Shown: piece after piece, positions 8,513-19,626 of the stretch
How the letters are laid out: each line of letters opens with the position of its first letter
How positions within the stretch are numbered: the stretch's first letter is position 1
Origin: Powellomyces hirtus
Taxonomy: Eukaryota > Chytridiomycota > Chytridiomycetes > Spizellomycetales > Powellomycetaceae
Assembly (NCBI GenBank): GCA_025526995.1
Contig: JAHLKG010000028.1
Coordinates: 62,001 to 126,000, forward strand
Length of the DNA: 64,000 bases
Direction: 5' to 3'
Made by a program: the position numbers and the translations under genes
The notes under the pieces: generated by a model
What the model was told of the DNA's origin: nothing
The model's input: only the letters and a program-made list of their open reading frames with translations
Databases searched by the model: none

Positions 8513-10807
8513 ATGGCTAAGGACATCAACACACTCAAAAAAGCTTTTAGTATCCAACCAGAAATCACTGATGGTCTTCGGACAGCCCTCATTGAGACCC
8601 ATGACTTTATTGGAACGGTCATGTCTCCTATGACGAGGGGCACTTCTCCAACTAAAGCGCCGGAGGAGGAACCAAACCGTGTCATACAGCATGAGGGCAG
8701 CACTACACCCTCAGCTGGGCCCATGCATTCAGCCCGTCCGCACAAAAACCTTAGCATTGCCAGCCCTACCCCCTTAGCTGCGCCCGCACCTATGTTTTGT
8801 GAAGAGACTACTAGACCTGCAAGCCCAACGACTAGTAGCTATCTCGCCCACGTGGGTCCACCCCTGTCTACTGCAAGTCAGGATGACCCCGATGCCATCA
8901 AAGCTATGATTGCTTCTCTTTCCAAGAACCTGAAGAACTTCTCTGGATGCAACAACAGTGGCCAACCCGACTATCAGCGTCTCTTTGACTACATCCGTGC
9001 GTTCAACAACTACCTTTCACTTGCCCAGCTCAGTGACGCCAACCAAGTACTTCTGGCTGTCTCTTACCTGACTCGCAAAGTGGCTCAATGTTACCAATCC
9101 TACCAATTGGCAATGAATGCTGGCACCAAACCTTTGATTGCAACTTGGGAACAACTACAGACTTACCTCAAGAAAGCCCACTGCCCTATTGACATCGTCC
9201 TTGAAAAGTTCTATAATCTTAAAGGGGAGGCGCTCAGTGGATCAGCTTAACAAGGCATTTCTGGATCTGCGGATGCAACTCCCTTGTCCTCCCACCTCTG
9301 AAGAAGAACGCAACTTCTACAAGAGGGCCCTTGATCCCCATTACCTTCTGTCAATCACGACTGGCAATACTGATTGTCAGCATAGTCTGGCCGAACTTCA
9401 AGCCACTGCCGTAGGATTGGAGGCTTTAAACAAGCGGATCAATCAGTCGGACTCATCATCTTCTTCAGCCCTTCAGTCTGGCAACAAGAAGAAACACAAG
9501 TCATCTCCAGCTGCCAATACTGCACGTGTGCCGACTACCCCTTCTGTCGCAGCTCCTGCCGGTCTCTCGCAGCTCCTAAGAAACCTTCTAAACGGGAGGC
9601 TATTCCAGTCAAGGCAAATGTGACTTGTCCCTTTTGCTCTGCTACCGGCAAACACAACTATTGGGATTGCCATAGAGCCACAGACTCCCAAAAGCAAGCC
9701 GAACGCAAAAAGCGCAAATTGGAATACCCCCAGAAGCAACTGGCCTTCGCTAATGCCATAATGGCTTCTGCCTCAGGCCTTCTAGTTGCCTCTACCGCTC
9801 CCACCTTTGCCTTGGAAGATTTGGACTCTTCTAGAGCATTTAAAGCAGCCTCTAATGGCAAACTCAATTGGGTGGTTGATTATGGCGCCTCTGACCACAT
9901 GTGCTATCAGGAATCCACTTTCCTACACCTCAAGCCTATCTCCCACACTGTGGAAGTGGCTAACAGTGTTATTGTTGATGCTACTGGCCTTGAAGACATT
10001 TCAGTGACATATCAAGGACATGGACTGATCATCCGGGACGTACTTTTCGTTCCATCCTTTCACCACAACCCACTCTCTGAGCCTACTTTGTCAAAGCAGG
10101 GAATCAATCTTTCCTTCAAGCATACCCATTGTTCTATGGACCTACCAGACAGGATCTCTCTTACCATCCCCTGCACGCCATCCGGTCAATTGCCCTTCAC
10201 CTGCAAACTTAGAACGGCTGCACCGGCCTCCGGCTTGGCACTGGCTACTGGGGCTCCCACTATCCTCTTTTTGGGAGACTATCTCCTTTGGCATGCTCGA
10301 CTTGGTCATCCTTCCTATGACTGCTTTAAAGAGCTAGCCACTGCTTTACCTCTTGCCTTCACTTTTCCGCCTTCAGATGCCATCCCTCCTTGTGCTGAAT
10401 GTGCCATCGGCAAGGGCCATATAGTGGCCAATCCCCAAGTCATCCTGACGATTCCTGCCTGATCCACGTTGATCTCTTTTGGCCCGGTTTCAGATCCTTC
10501 TCTGTCAGGAGCTATCTGTTGTCTGGTTATCCTTGACCAAGACACACGTTATTCCAAGAGCTACTTCTTAAAGGACAAGTCGGCCCATACCGTTCATACC
10601 TGCCTATTGGACTATGCTGCCCTCTACAAGACCCAACGTGGCTACCCTATCAAGCAAGCCCACCCGGATCAAGGCTCTAAATTCCACAACAATGTGATTC
10701 AGGGTTGGAGTGCTTCCCAAGGCACACCACGGCTGCTTATTCTTCCTCCCAAAATCTGGTTGAACGTACTCATTGTACGCTTGCTGACATGGGACGTACA
10801 CTACTTC
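8513..10807 (+). pseudogene. copia-G gag, protease and integrase remnant
   Basis: A different copia family. Gag runs 8513-9250 and continues in another frame to about 9623 after an indel near 9235. Then 9620-10462 carries a zinc knuckle CPFCSATGKHNYWDC, a protease motif in which DYGASDHM replaces the usual DSG, and the integrase HHCC region (LWHARLGH, CAECAIGK). The integrase core continues in broken frames (IHVDLF near 10470, DQDTRYSKSYF, HPDQGSKFHN) and is cut at 10807 by a copia-C LTR. The junction with copia-E upstream is not marked by an LTR, and the exact start of G is uncertain (about 8.4-8.65 kb). Confidence 0.78.
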
Positions 10808-11307
10808 TGTTGGGGTCTACCTGTGGGCGCCTCTGGGAGGACTTAGAGCACACAGGACATGTGGGAGGACATCCACTTGTGTCTAGAATGGTCTGGAATG
10901 ATCCAGAATGGTCTAGAACAATCCAGAATAGCTGGAGAGGGCCTGGGAAGGCCTAGAACACATCTGGAGCGCTGATATAAGCGCCAAGAAAAGGCAAAAA
11001 GACACCTTGTGATTGGGAACAATACTAGGCCAGGCCAGGGCCGTCTTGGCCAAGCTAGGGCACAGTTAGATTGTCACTACACATGTACTATGATCCAAAA
11101 TGTTATAAAAGGACACCCTCTGGGCATCCCCAACCAATACAATAACAGTCCAACACACTCTACTTGTCTAGTACACTCTGCCAAACACTACAGGTGACCT
11201 TCCCTACCTTGAGGAGCACCTTCAGACCCTCTGCTAGTCTTGACAACAATCTAGCAACCTATCTAGTATGCTGAGTTCCTGTTTGTAGATGTCAAGACGT
11301 CTCAACA
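10808..11307 (+). repeat. copia-C 5' LTR
   Basis: A 500-bp LTR starting TGTTGGGG (others have TGTTGGAA) and ending CTCAACA. It is more diverged than the LTRs at the left edge, consistent with the decay of this copy. Confidence 0.92.
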
Positions 11308-11322
11308 GGTTATGAGCCCTGA
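11308..11322 (+). promoter_or_regulatory. primer binding site, initiator tRNA-Met anticodon arm
   Basis: GGTTATGAGCCCTGA directly follows the LTR. Its complement fits the anticodon arm of eukaryotic initiator tRNA-Met (CAGGGCUCAUAACC), not the tRNA 3' end. This is the half-tRNA priming used by Drosophila copia. The same site follows the LTRs of copia-E and copia-F here. Confidence 0.8.
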
Positions 11323-11585
11323 CACAGCTGTCTGAACATTACTGACTCCACCTCTATCCCTCGAAGGGAAACACGTCACTGTGCCTATCACTGGTACTGC
11401 TGAGGACTTGGACAACTGTTTGAGCACTCGAGAGCCTCAATAGCAGGCATAGAACACCTGCGTCTGACCATCGAACGAGCTATTGTCTGGACTGGACTGG
11501 ACTGAAGTGGATTTTCTGGAGCAGGTTCTGATCACTTGCGGTTGAACACCGGGACTTTCCCATTTTGCCACACCCTTTGCACAAG

Positions 11586-13258
11586 ATGGCTGGCGACTCT
11601 GACATTCGATTGTCCATTGAGAGGTTCACTGGGGAGAACTTTCACCTTTGGAAGTTGAAAATGAAGATGGGATGCCATTGACATCAAGGATGGCTCTGGA
11701 ACTGCCAAGGCCACCAACATAGCATCAGACGACTGGATACATTGAGATGAGAGAGCTCTGGCTCTGCTGATCATGTCTTTGAATGATGAGCAATTGATGC
11801 ATGTTCATGAGGCCGAGTCTGCCCTTGAAGCATGGGAAAAGCTGAGGGAGGTGCATGAGAAGAAGGCGGTTGCCAACAGACACTTCCTGAGACGTCGGTT
11901 CCTCACTGTGACAATGGACCCGACTGATTCCATGACCATCCACATCAACAAGATCAAGAGGATGACTCAGGAACTTGCTGCCATTGGAGCTCCCGTTTCT
12001 GAGGAGGACCATGTGTTCTCCTTGCTCTCTTCCCTTCCTGAAGCCTTTGACACCCTTGTGATGACTCTGGAGTCGACCAGTGAGAAGCTGGACTTGGCTT
12101 TTGTGACATCCAGGCTGTTGCAGGAGGAAATGAGGCATGCAGATGGAAAGAAGAACTCTGGAAAGGCAGCAAAAGCCTTCTCCACACAAGCTGACGCCAA
12201 AGGGAATGCTCAGAAGACCAACAAAGCTGGGGGAAAGCCAGATTGGAAAAAGGAGGCAACTGCAACCAGAAGGGCCACATCAAGAAGGAATGCCACAAGA
12301 GGGCAGCAGATGAGAAGAAGGGCCTAAACCAGGCCAACTGAACAGATGCCTGGAGGCTTTGCTTTCACCACCATTGGAACTCAGATGCCATCCCTGACAT
12401 CCAACACTTGGATTTTGGACTCAGGAGCCTCTCAGCACATGACTGGCTGCAGAGAGCTGTTTGGGGACTATGAGAAGATGTCTCCTGTTGCCATTGAGAT
12501 GGCAGACAATCACACATTGGAAGCTGTGGGGCATGGAACGCTTCACACATGGGTGATCAACACAGAGGGGAAGACAGTGCCCCTGCAAATCCAGAACTGC
12601 TGGCAGGTCCCCAAGATGACCAAGAACCTCCTATCACTGGCTTGCCTTGCCAAAGCTGGAGCTTGTTTTGAAGTGGGACCACAGGCTGCTCGGATCATTG
12701 CAAAGGATGGGACGGCTTTCCTTGCCAAAGAGAACCAATTTGTCTACACATTCGAGACAACACATGGGCAGGCAAATGCTGGGATTGCCCACAACATTGG
12801 AAGGAACACAACAAGTCAGGACTTGTCCCTATGGCATCAGAGAGTCAGCCATTTGAACATTGCAGACATTGGAAGGCTCACCAAGCTTGCCAAGGACGTT
12901 CAAACCAGTGGGAGCTTGAGCATTTGTGACACTTGTGCACTCAGCAAAGCAAGCAGAGTGCCATTCCCCAAGGCACAGGCCTCCAGTATTGGAATGTTGA
13001 GACTTGCGTACTCAGCGTTTGGTCCTTACATTAGATCCTTACTTGGATTCTCCAACTAGAACGCGTGACCACCATACCAGTAACGCTAAGAGCTGAATTG
13101 GATCACGTGTGATCAGGTGATTGGAGAAAAAGTAGGTTAGAATGCTCGACAAGCGAGACATTACCGATAAGACTTTAAGACATAAATACATTCACATACG
13201 TTACATCTCAGTGCATCTGACAATGTTACATTGTCAACTGCATCACAGAAGAGCTCTG

Positions 13259-13289
<31 letters not shown>

Positions 13290-14727
13290 TTTACGAAGTA
13301 TACTGGAGGCCACATTGAATTTGGCCAATCCTTTGCATTTCCGATAAAGTACTGGAAACGCCAATATATCCAATATCCAGAGCATCAGAGAAGCTGGGAT
13401 TGATCCACACAGATGTCTGGGGACCAGTTGAACCACCCACAATCACTGGATATGCTCTTTCGTCACATTCATTGATGACAAGACAAGATATTTCCATGTT
13501 TGCCTTATGAAGACCAAGGGAGAAGTTGCTAGGCACTATCAGGAGCTGGAAGCAGCACTCGTCCCCCTACATGGAAAGCAGATCAAAGCTGTCAGATCCG
13601 ACCCAGGAGGCGAGTATATGAGCAACTTGCTAAGGGACCACTTCAAGGAGAAGGGCACACAGCATCAGAGGAGTTCAGTAAATATTCCACAGCAAAATGG
13701 TGTTGCTGAACGAGCCAACCGTACCCTTGTGGAGATGGGGAGATGTTTGTTGAAGCAGTCAGGCTTGGACAAGAGTTTCTGGGGAGAAGCAATCATGACA
13801 GCAGTCTATCTGAGGAACAGATCTCCCACTGTTGCATGCCCCAAGACCCCTTATGAAATGTTCCATGGTATCCCACCATCTCTGGGACATTTGAGGACGT
13901 TTGGATGCATTGCCTATGCCTACATTCAACCCAACAAGCGCCAGAAGCTGGATGATGCTGCAGTCAAGTGCATCATGCTGGGATATAGCTCCCACAGCAA
14001 GGAATACTGGCTTATGGACATACAGACTAAGAAGATCCTGTTCTCCAGAAGTGTCAAATTCGATGAGAAGAGCTTCATTCCATCCCTCCAGTCTGCTCAG
14101 ATGCCCCAAGTGCCTGCTGAGAGCTTGGAAGTGGGCATTGGGCCTGAAATGAAGCTGCAGGATGTCAGTGACGAGCTGCAGGATGTCAGTGCCGACTCTG
14201 AGAACACAGACATGTCAGAGGGAGAGGAGAACTTGAGGGACTGGACCCCTGAGCCGTACTCTGACTATGAGAGTGCTGCAGAGCCTTCTCCAACCCCCAA
14301 AAGACTCAGAAAACTGCCAGGAGAATGGTGGAAGGCTTCAAGCAATGCTGCAAACATTGCTGCAGTTGCCTATGCTGTCTCCTTTGTCACAAACGAGCCC
14401 ACAAGCTACAAGGTGAGCCAGACCATGCCAGATGCTTCACAATGGCGTCAGGTTGCTCAGGAAGAGATGGATGCTCTTGCCAAGAATGGGACATGGCAAC
14501 TTGTGGATCTGCCAAAGGGCAGAAAAGCTATTGGATGCAAGTGGGTCTTCAAACGAAAGCTGAAGGACACAGGAGAGCTTGACAGATACAAGGCACGACT
14601 TTGCCAAAGGATTCTCACAGAGAGAGGGATTGGACTATCAGGAGACATTTGCTCCTGTTGCCAAGTTTGGTCCCATGAGACTGCTGTTCTCCATCATTGC
14701 CACAGACGACTTGGAGGCACATCAGAT
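11586..14727 (+). pseudogene. copia-C gag-pol, frameshifted
   Basis: Compared with copy B, the gag start MAGDSD is kept. Then there is a short deletion after KLKMKM (about 11670), a TGA near 11744 where copy B has CGA, a deletion that removes part of the zinc knuckle (about 12258), and an integrase interrupted by the solo LTR at 12987-13375. A small deletion lies near 13456 and a 2-nt deletion in RT near 14600. The longest remaining frames are 11773-12327 (Gag), 12346-13059 (protease LDSGASQHM and HHCC) and 13507-14865 (integrase core with RSDPGGEY and NGVAERANR, then RT start KWVFKRKLKD). Not functional. Confidence 0.9.
12987..13375 (+). repeat. solo LTR of copia-E with 5-bp target duplication
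   Basis: A 389-bp solo LTR with inverted ends TATTGG/CCAATA, flanked by the direct repeat TCCAG (12982-12986 and 13376-13380) inside copia-C integrase. It matches the copia-E 5' LTR at 20694-21066 on the other strand. It contains a run of 28 C (13262-13289) where the other copy has about 11, which accounts for nearly all of the length difference. Removing the LTR and one TCCAG restores the copia-C sequence seen in copy B. Confidence 0.93.
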
Positions 14728-14745
14728 GGTTGCACAAATGCAAAT

Positions 14746-15394
14746 GCAGACGGCCGCCGCTGCAAACCCTCACGTCTTCCCGGAGGACCGCCCACACTCT
14801 TGCTCATCAGAGAATTCTTCTCCCACGTCGTCCTCAATGAATTCCGTCGCAAAGGAGCTCCTTAAACAAGTTCCCAACTTCGATGGCGATATGAGTAGCC
14901 CACAATTACTTCTCGAATTCATTGCAAAACTGGACGACTTTTCCGAGGTTGCATACCTTCCGCCACTTCTCGAAGCAAAAATGGCGGTAAGCAAACTCAC
15001 ATCTACCGCTCACATCTGGTGGAGGACCCAGGAAAGCCAGGGGACCGCCCCTCGAACATGGAATCATCTCAAAACAACGCTACGCCTGAGATTCACACCA
15101 CCAGCGTTCAGCTCGATGATCCGCGATAAACTGGATGATCTTTCGCAGACCACGTCGGTTATTGCATACAACAATGCGTTCAACAAACTCGTCATGCAGA
15201 TTCCCGACATGAACAAAGGAGAAATCGAGCATCGCTATCTCAAGGGACTCAAGCGTCCTATCTACTCAGCCATCATCTCAAAGGATCTCTTGGATCTGGA
15301 CGCCATGCAGGAAGCCGCAATCCGACAGGAACAGCTTACCTCAGAACAGGGCGCTCGTGTGCCCAAAACCGAGTCTCACGTTGAAGCCATGTGA
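14746..15394 (+). CDS. copia-D Gag
   Basis: Frame 2 reads from the junction with copia-C; the natural start is probably an ATG at about 14739-14746 (MQTAAAANP). The retrotransposon Gag region is clear: FDGDMSSPQLLLEFIAKL, STAHIWWRTQESQG, LRLRFTPPAFSSMIRDKL, AYNNAFNKLVMQIPDM. It stops at TGA 15392-15394. The pol frame, one base back, starts in overlap, so Gag and Pol are in different frames here, either by programmed shift or by a small indel. The zinc knuckle lies in the pol frame. Confidence 0.82.
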
Positions 15395-18300
15395 TGCATG
15401 GCAATTCGGACGCCAACACCAATGAACACGCGCCCCGAAAATCGTGGAAAAAACAACGCCGCCGCTCAGTTCCAGGATCTCCCTGCCTCCTCTGCGAACA
15501 AACCGGTCATTGGATGAAGGACTGCCCGAAAATGAAGGACGCGCGCGAGCTCCTTAAACAACATCAGCAAGAACCTGTTGCCGAAGCAAACCTCGTTTTG
15601 GCAACTAACCACAGGTCCTCGCACTCAATCGCCCTTGATTCTTGCGCAACGCACCACATTATCAAGGACGCTATTCTCCTTACTGACCTGCGACCCATCC
15701 CGGCAGTCCAAATCAGCGTCGCAAACGGCGAAAACCTTACCGCTCGCGAAGCAGGCACACTCACCATCAGCAATAACGACACGGACGAAGCCATTGTCTG
15801 CGTCGACGTGCTCTACGTACCTGAAGCGAGCCGCAACTTGGTTTCCACATCGCCACTGAACCGGGACGGTTACGAAATCACATTCTCAACTAACGGTTCC
15901 TCCATTTTAAAGAACGGCTGCGTCATCATGCCGCTCCGCCACAACGGAAACCAGCCATTTATCGATGGCTACGTCGAGAACAACCGCTGCTGCTTTTGCG
16001 ACCGAAACTGCAAAACAAAGGACCGCAATGTCTATAAACTATGGCATCAACGCTTTGGGCACATTGGACAACGAGCGCTTCAAGCTGCAAATCTGATCTA
16101 CTCTCTCGATCTGCCAAACAACGTCGAACCAGAACACGCGCTGTGCTCCGGCTGCTCCCTCGGTAAATCCACTCGGCTGCCCTTCAATGGGCAAAACTCT
16201 CGACCTGCAACCAAACCACTTGATCGCATACACTCAGACATTCTTGACATGGGCGCCAATCTTCTCTCCCTCTCTGGCGCCCGCTACATCCTCACGTTCA
16301 TTGATGAATACACACGGTATTCCGTCATCTACCTCCTCAAGACCAAAGATCAAACCAACGATTATTGGCAAAACTACCGCGTGTACGCTAAACGCCATCT
16401 CGACTCCAAGATCAAGGAGCTGCGCTGCGATAACGGCGGTGAATACTATCCCCTACAGGCTGAGCTGCTCGCCGATGGGATCACGTTAAACCCTACTCAC
16501 CCGTATTCCTCTCAGCAAAATGGCATTGCTGAACGGTTCAACCGTACGCTCATGGACCAGGTCCGAGCGATTCTTCATGACAGCCGCGCTCCTTTCAAAC
16601 TTTGGGGAGAACTCGCTATGGCCGTCAACTACCTGCGTCAACGGACGCCATCAACGTCTCTCAACAGAGAGACCCCATACCAACGTTGGTTTGGGACCCC
16701 TGCCGATGTATCGAACCTCCGCACCATCTGGAGCGTGGCCTATATGCATCAACCTGTGCGCCGTCGCACACACCGCAAGCTCGGAGCTCGCGCTGTCGGA
16801 CCGTTCCGACTAGTGGGATATCACCCCACTAAACAAGGCAACTATCGCCTTTACGATGCATCGATGGATTCGATCATCGACGCACGAGACGTCACAATTA
16901 ACGAGGCTGATTACGTCAGCCCTGTCGCTCAGAGCGACACCACTCCTGAATATGTGGTTGAGCGCATCTTACTCTCTCGCAACGACAAAGGGGGAGAGGA
17001 ATTCCTGGTCAAGTGGCTTGGCTACGACGAACCAACATGGGAACCCCTCGACAACGTCAAGGATTCAGAGGCCCTGACGCGATTCACCGGAATTGAAGAT
17101 GACGGCACACCCGTAATCGCCGAACTGCATGCCGCATGCAGCACTGACATTGACGAGCCCGCCACTTACCAGGCCGCAATCAACTCGCCGTACGCGAAAG
17201 AGTGGAAACAAGCGATCGACGCTGAACTCTCGTCTCACCGCACTAACAAGACGTGGGACACGGACACCATGCAAACACCGTCTGGCACTCACCTTGTTGA
17301 TTCCAAATGGGTCTTCAAAGTCAAACGCAACGCCGATGGTTCCATCAAGAAGTTCAAAGCCCGCCTCGTCGCCCGAGGCTTCACGCAGCGTGAAAGCATT
17401 GACTTCAACGAAACATATGCGCCCGTCGTCAAGTTTAACACCTTGCGGGCGCTACTCGCGCTTGCCGCTAAGCTCGACCTTCACGTCCATCAGATGGATG
17501 TCATCACCGCATTTCTCAACGGAGATCTCGACGTAGAAATCTGGATGCGGCTCCCAGCCGGCGTCGCTGACGACGTCGTCAAACTACGCCGTTCCCTTTA
17601 CGGCCTTAAACAATCACCGCGCCTATGGAACAAGGTTCTCGACTCCTTTCTTCAACAGCTCGGGTTCTCAGTATCAGAACTCGACACCGCGCTCTACATT
17701 AAGCGGACTGACAACACAAGGATCCTGATTGTTGCCGTCTACGTGGATGATCTCACGATTTTCGCATCAAACCTCGATGACCTGCTCGCTCTCAAATCCG
17801 CGCTTGCCGAACGCTTCAAGATGGAGGACATGGGGGAGATCTCTTTCCTTCTTGGTCTTCAGATTACGCGCGACCGGTCAAAGTGATGCATTACCATCGG
17901 CCAACAGAAGTACATCAAAGACATGATCGACAAGTTTAACCTTAACGGCATGCGGCCGCATCACATCCCGATGGACCCGACCTTACATCTAAACGCACAC
18001 GATGGAGCCGACGCCCTCGACGCATCAGGAATCAAGGAATATCAGTCGATCATTGGAACACTAATGTATCTGATGTTAGGGACTCGCCCTGACCTGGCCT
18101 ACTCAGTTTCCCGTTTATCTCAGTTTCTGGCAGCACCGACGGCCGCACACATGACGGCCGCAAAGAAAGTTTGCGCGTACGCAAACACAACCAGTGATCT
18201 CTCTCTTGTCTTCCAAGATGGGGGAGATATTGTCGGATATTTGGATGCCGACTACGCACGCTGTACGGACACGCGTCGCTCAACCTCCGGCTATGTATTC

Positions 18301-18717
18301 ATGCTCAACGGAGCTGCTATTTCATGGAAATCTCAACGTCAAAAATCAACGGCGCTATCCACAGCAGAAGCAGAATACATTGCACTCGCGGAATGTGCAA
18401 AGGAAGCACTCTGGATCCAGGGTCTCCTATCCGAACTGTCAGCAACGGAGCAGACAGCAGTTCTCATCTATGAGGACAATCAGGCCGCTATCAAGCTTGC
18501 CGCCAATCCGACGCATCACCAACAAACCAAACACATCGATGTCCGTTATCACTTCCTGCGAGACCTCGTCGGTAACGAGCGCATTCACCTACAGTACATT
18601 GAGTCCAAGCTCATGCTGGCTGACGCCCTGACAAAACCGCTACCTCGCCCATTACTTGATGATCTGCGACATCGAACTGGACTCCAAACGAAATCAGATT
18701 ACGCCAAATCTCACTGA
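15391..18717 (+). pseudogene. copia-D Pol: protease-integrase-chromodomain-RT-RNase H, one in-frame stop
   Basis: One frame over 3.3 kb with a single TGA at 17884-17886. It contains a zinc knuckle CLLCEQTGHWMKDC, a protease site LDSCATHHI (Cys replaces the Gly of the usual DSG), integrase HHCC (LWHQRFGH, CSGCSLGK) and the core with IHSDILDM, RCDNGGEY and NGIAERFN. A chromodomain follows at 16945-17085 (EYVVERILL, FLVKWLGYDEPTWEP). RT has KWVFKVKRNADG, HQMDVITAFLNGDL and YVDDLTIFA; RNase H has YLDADYA, STAEAEYIAL and EDNQAAIKLA. The stop reads SK-TGA-CITIGQQKYIKD and fits a CGA-to-TGA change. Apart from this stop and the Cys in the protease site the polyprotein looks complete. Confidence 0.88.
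16945..17085 (+). other. chromodomain inside copia-D Pol
   Basis: About 47 residues with the chromodomain pattern: EYVVERIL, then FLVKWLGYDEPTWEP and a C-terminal helix (DSEALTRF). The aromatic residues expected for a methyl-lysine cage (Tyr, Trp, Trp) are present. It lies after the integrase C-terminal part and before RT. If Pol is processed as in other copia elements, it would form the C-terminus of integrase. Confidence 0.85.
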
Positions 18718-18735
18718 TATACACCCGTTATAAGT

Positions 18736-19176
18736 CTAGTTGAAATACACCCGCCGCAACCACCATCTCAATCGACGGTCCGACTTGTTGCATTTCGGGC
18801 AATGTATTTCTCCACTTCGATGCACCAGACCCCGTGAACAGCTCTCACACAGAAAACAGGGGTTTCTTTCTCCACAGGCGTGCGGCGTCCGACAGTCTTT
18901 TCTTTCGTAACACCTGCCACACCGCCTTCTCGTTACTTCCCCCTCAAAGAGGTTAATCCACTCTTTTCTGTGCAATGCAAGATATCAGTACCCTGAAACC
19001 AGCACAACGGGGCTCCTTCCTCACCTGCAGATAACACATCTGCGTGCGGCGTCGTCAGGTGTCACCCAAATGTACTTCAAACACCGGAAGCACAGCAGGT
19101 GCCCGCAGTCCCCACAGAATTCGGCATCTCGAAAAAGACAAACGGGACACTTCGGAGCTCGACTGTTTTGTGGCAT
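18736..19176 (-). CDS. antisense RING-type zinc-finger gene in copia-D, two exons
   Basis: Exon 1 is 19176-19025 (50 codons plus 2 nt). The intron is 19024-18968 (57 bp, GTGAGG...CACAG, with TACTGAT as a likely branch site). Exon 2 is 18967-18736. The phase matches and gives 127 residues. Residues 10-50 fit the RING C3HC4 spacing: C10-x2-C13-x10-C24-x-H26-x2-C29-x2-C32-x14-C47-x2-C50. A second Cys/His-rich cluster follows (C67, C70, C88, C91, C94, H106, C107, C110) and then a basic tail. It ends 18 nt from the pol stop (tail to tail), and its ATG is 25 bp from the 3' LTR, so transcription would have to start in or beside the LTR. RING proteins are often E3 ubiquitin ligases; that role is only an inference here. 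Confidence 0.72.
18968..19024 (-). other. intron of the antisense RING gene
   Basis: 57 bp with GTGAGG donor, CACAG acceptor and TACTGAT 15-20 nt upstream of the acceptor. Without splicing, exon 1 stops at once (AGG TGA). With splicing the frame continues for 77 residues through a second Cys-rich cluster. Confidence 0.7.
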
Positions 19177-19190
19177 GTTTGGTCTCCAAA

Positions 19191-19200
19191 GTCGGGGGAG
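19191..19200 (+). promoter_or_regulatory. copia-D polypurine tract
   Basis: GTCGGGGGAG directly before the LTR start TGTTGAG; it would prime plus-strand DNA synthesis. Confidence 0.75.
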
Positions 19201-19457
19201 TGTTGAGATTGGACTTTTGAGATAAACCTGTCAAATCGACAGCGCTCCAAGACTCCACGTGACCCCAGCTGCGCAATGGTGCTTCATCTGACCGCGAGTG
19301 CTTAGATAGCTTGCACAGCCACCTTTCTTCTTCGAAGTGTAGCTCTCCTTCACCCATCGTTTACACTTAACAACAACACAATCTTTCCATTGTCATCGAG
19401 AGTGTCGAGCTAGCTTTTCTCTGTTGCACTACCCCTTAACCGGACCTACACACAACA
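19201..19457 (+). repeat. copia-D 3' LTR
   Basis: A 257-bp LTR with ends TGTTG/CAACA. It contains CCACGTGACC, an E-box-like core also found in the LTRs of copia-E, copia-F and the gypsy element. Position and orientation fit the 3' LTR of copia-D. Confidence 0.82.
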
Positions 19458-19626
19458 CATTCCTACTTTTCTTCTAGGCCGCGGAGCAGCCCTGGTCACG
19501 TGATGGCCATCCGTGGCCATCCCTGAGGTCTAGTACCCTTCGGAATGCTGACGCTAGCATCCATCTCGCGCGGGACCCTTCCCGACGCGTGTCTAGGCTT
19601 AGGCTGGTGAGCCACGCCTCATTACA
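19458..19626 (-). repeat. gypsy LTR fragment (3' LTR, cut by copia-D)
   Basis: 169 bp matching the gypsy LTR at 30279-30553 with three mismatches. The outer end (ATTACA, that is TGTAAT on the minus strand) is intact and is preceded by a polypurine tract; the inner part is missing at the copia-D insertion. Because a polypurine tract lies on its right, it is a 3' LTR of a minus-strand gypsy element. Confidence 0.85.

Larger units (their letters stand above)
10808..14727 (+). mobile_element. copia-C element, decayed and 3'-truncated
   Basis: This copy contains 5' LTR, PBS, leader, gag, protease, integrase and the very start of RT. It inserted into copia-G integrase (left flank ACTTC). The body has lost coding capacity and is cut at about 14727, right after HQM of the RT motif HQMDVKTAF, where copia-D gag starts without an LTR. 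A solo copia-E LTR splits its integrase. Confidence 0.88.
14728..19457 (+). mobile_element. copia-D element with chromodomain and antisense RING gene, 5' LTR missing
   Basis: The element runs gag, pol, an antisense two-exon gene, polypurine tract and 3' LTR. The 5' LTR and PBS are lost at the junction with copia-C (about 14727). The right flank is CATTC (19458-19462) inside a gypsy LTR. GC content and codon use are higher at third positions than in copia-C. Confidence 0.85.

Noticed and set aside
19055..19357. 100-codon minus-strand frame overlapping the copia-D LTR
   Set aside because: It runs through the LTR and across exon 1 of the RING gene in another frame; the spliced RING frame has domain spacing and this one has none.
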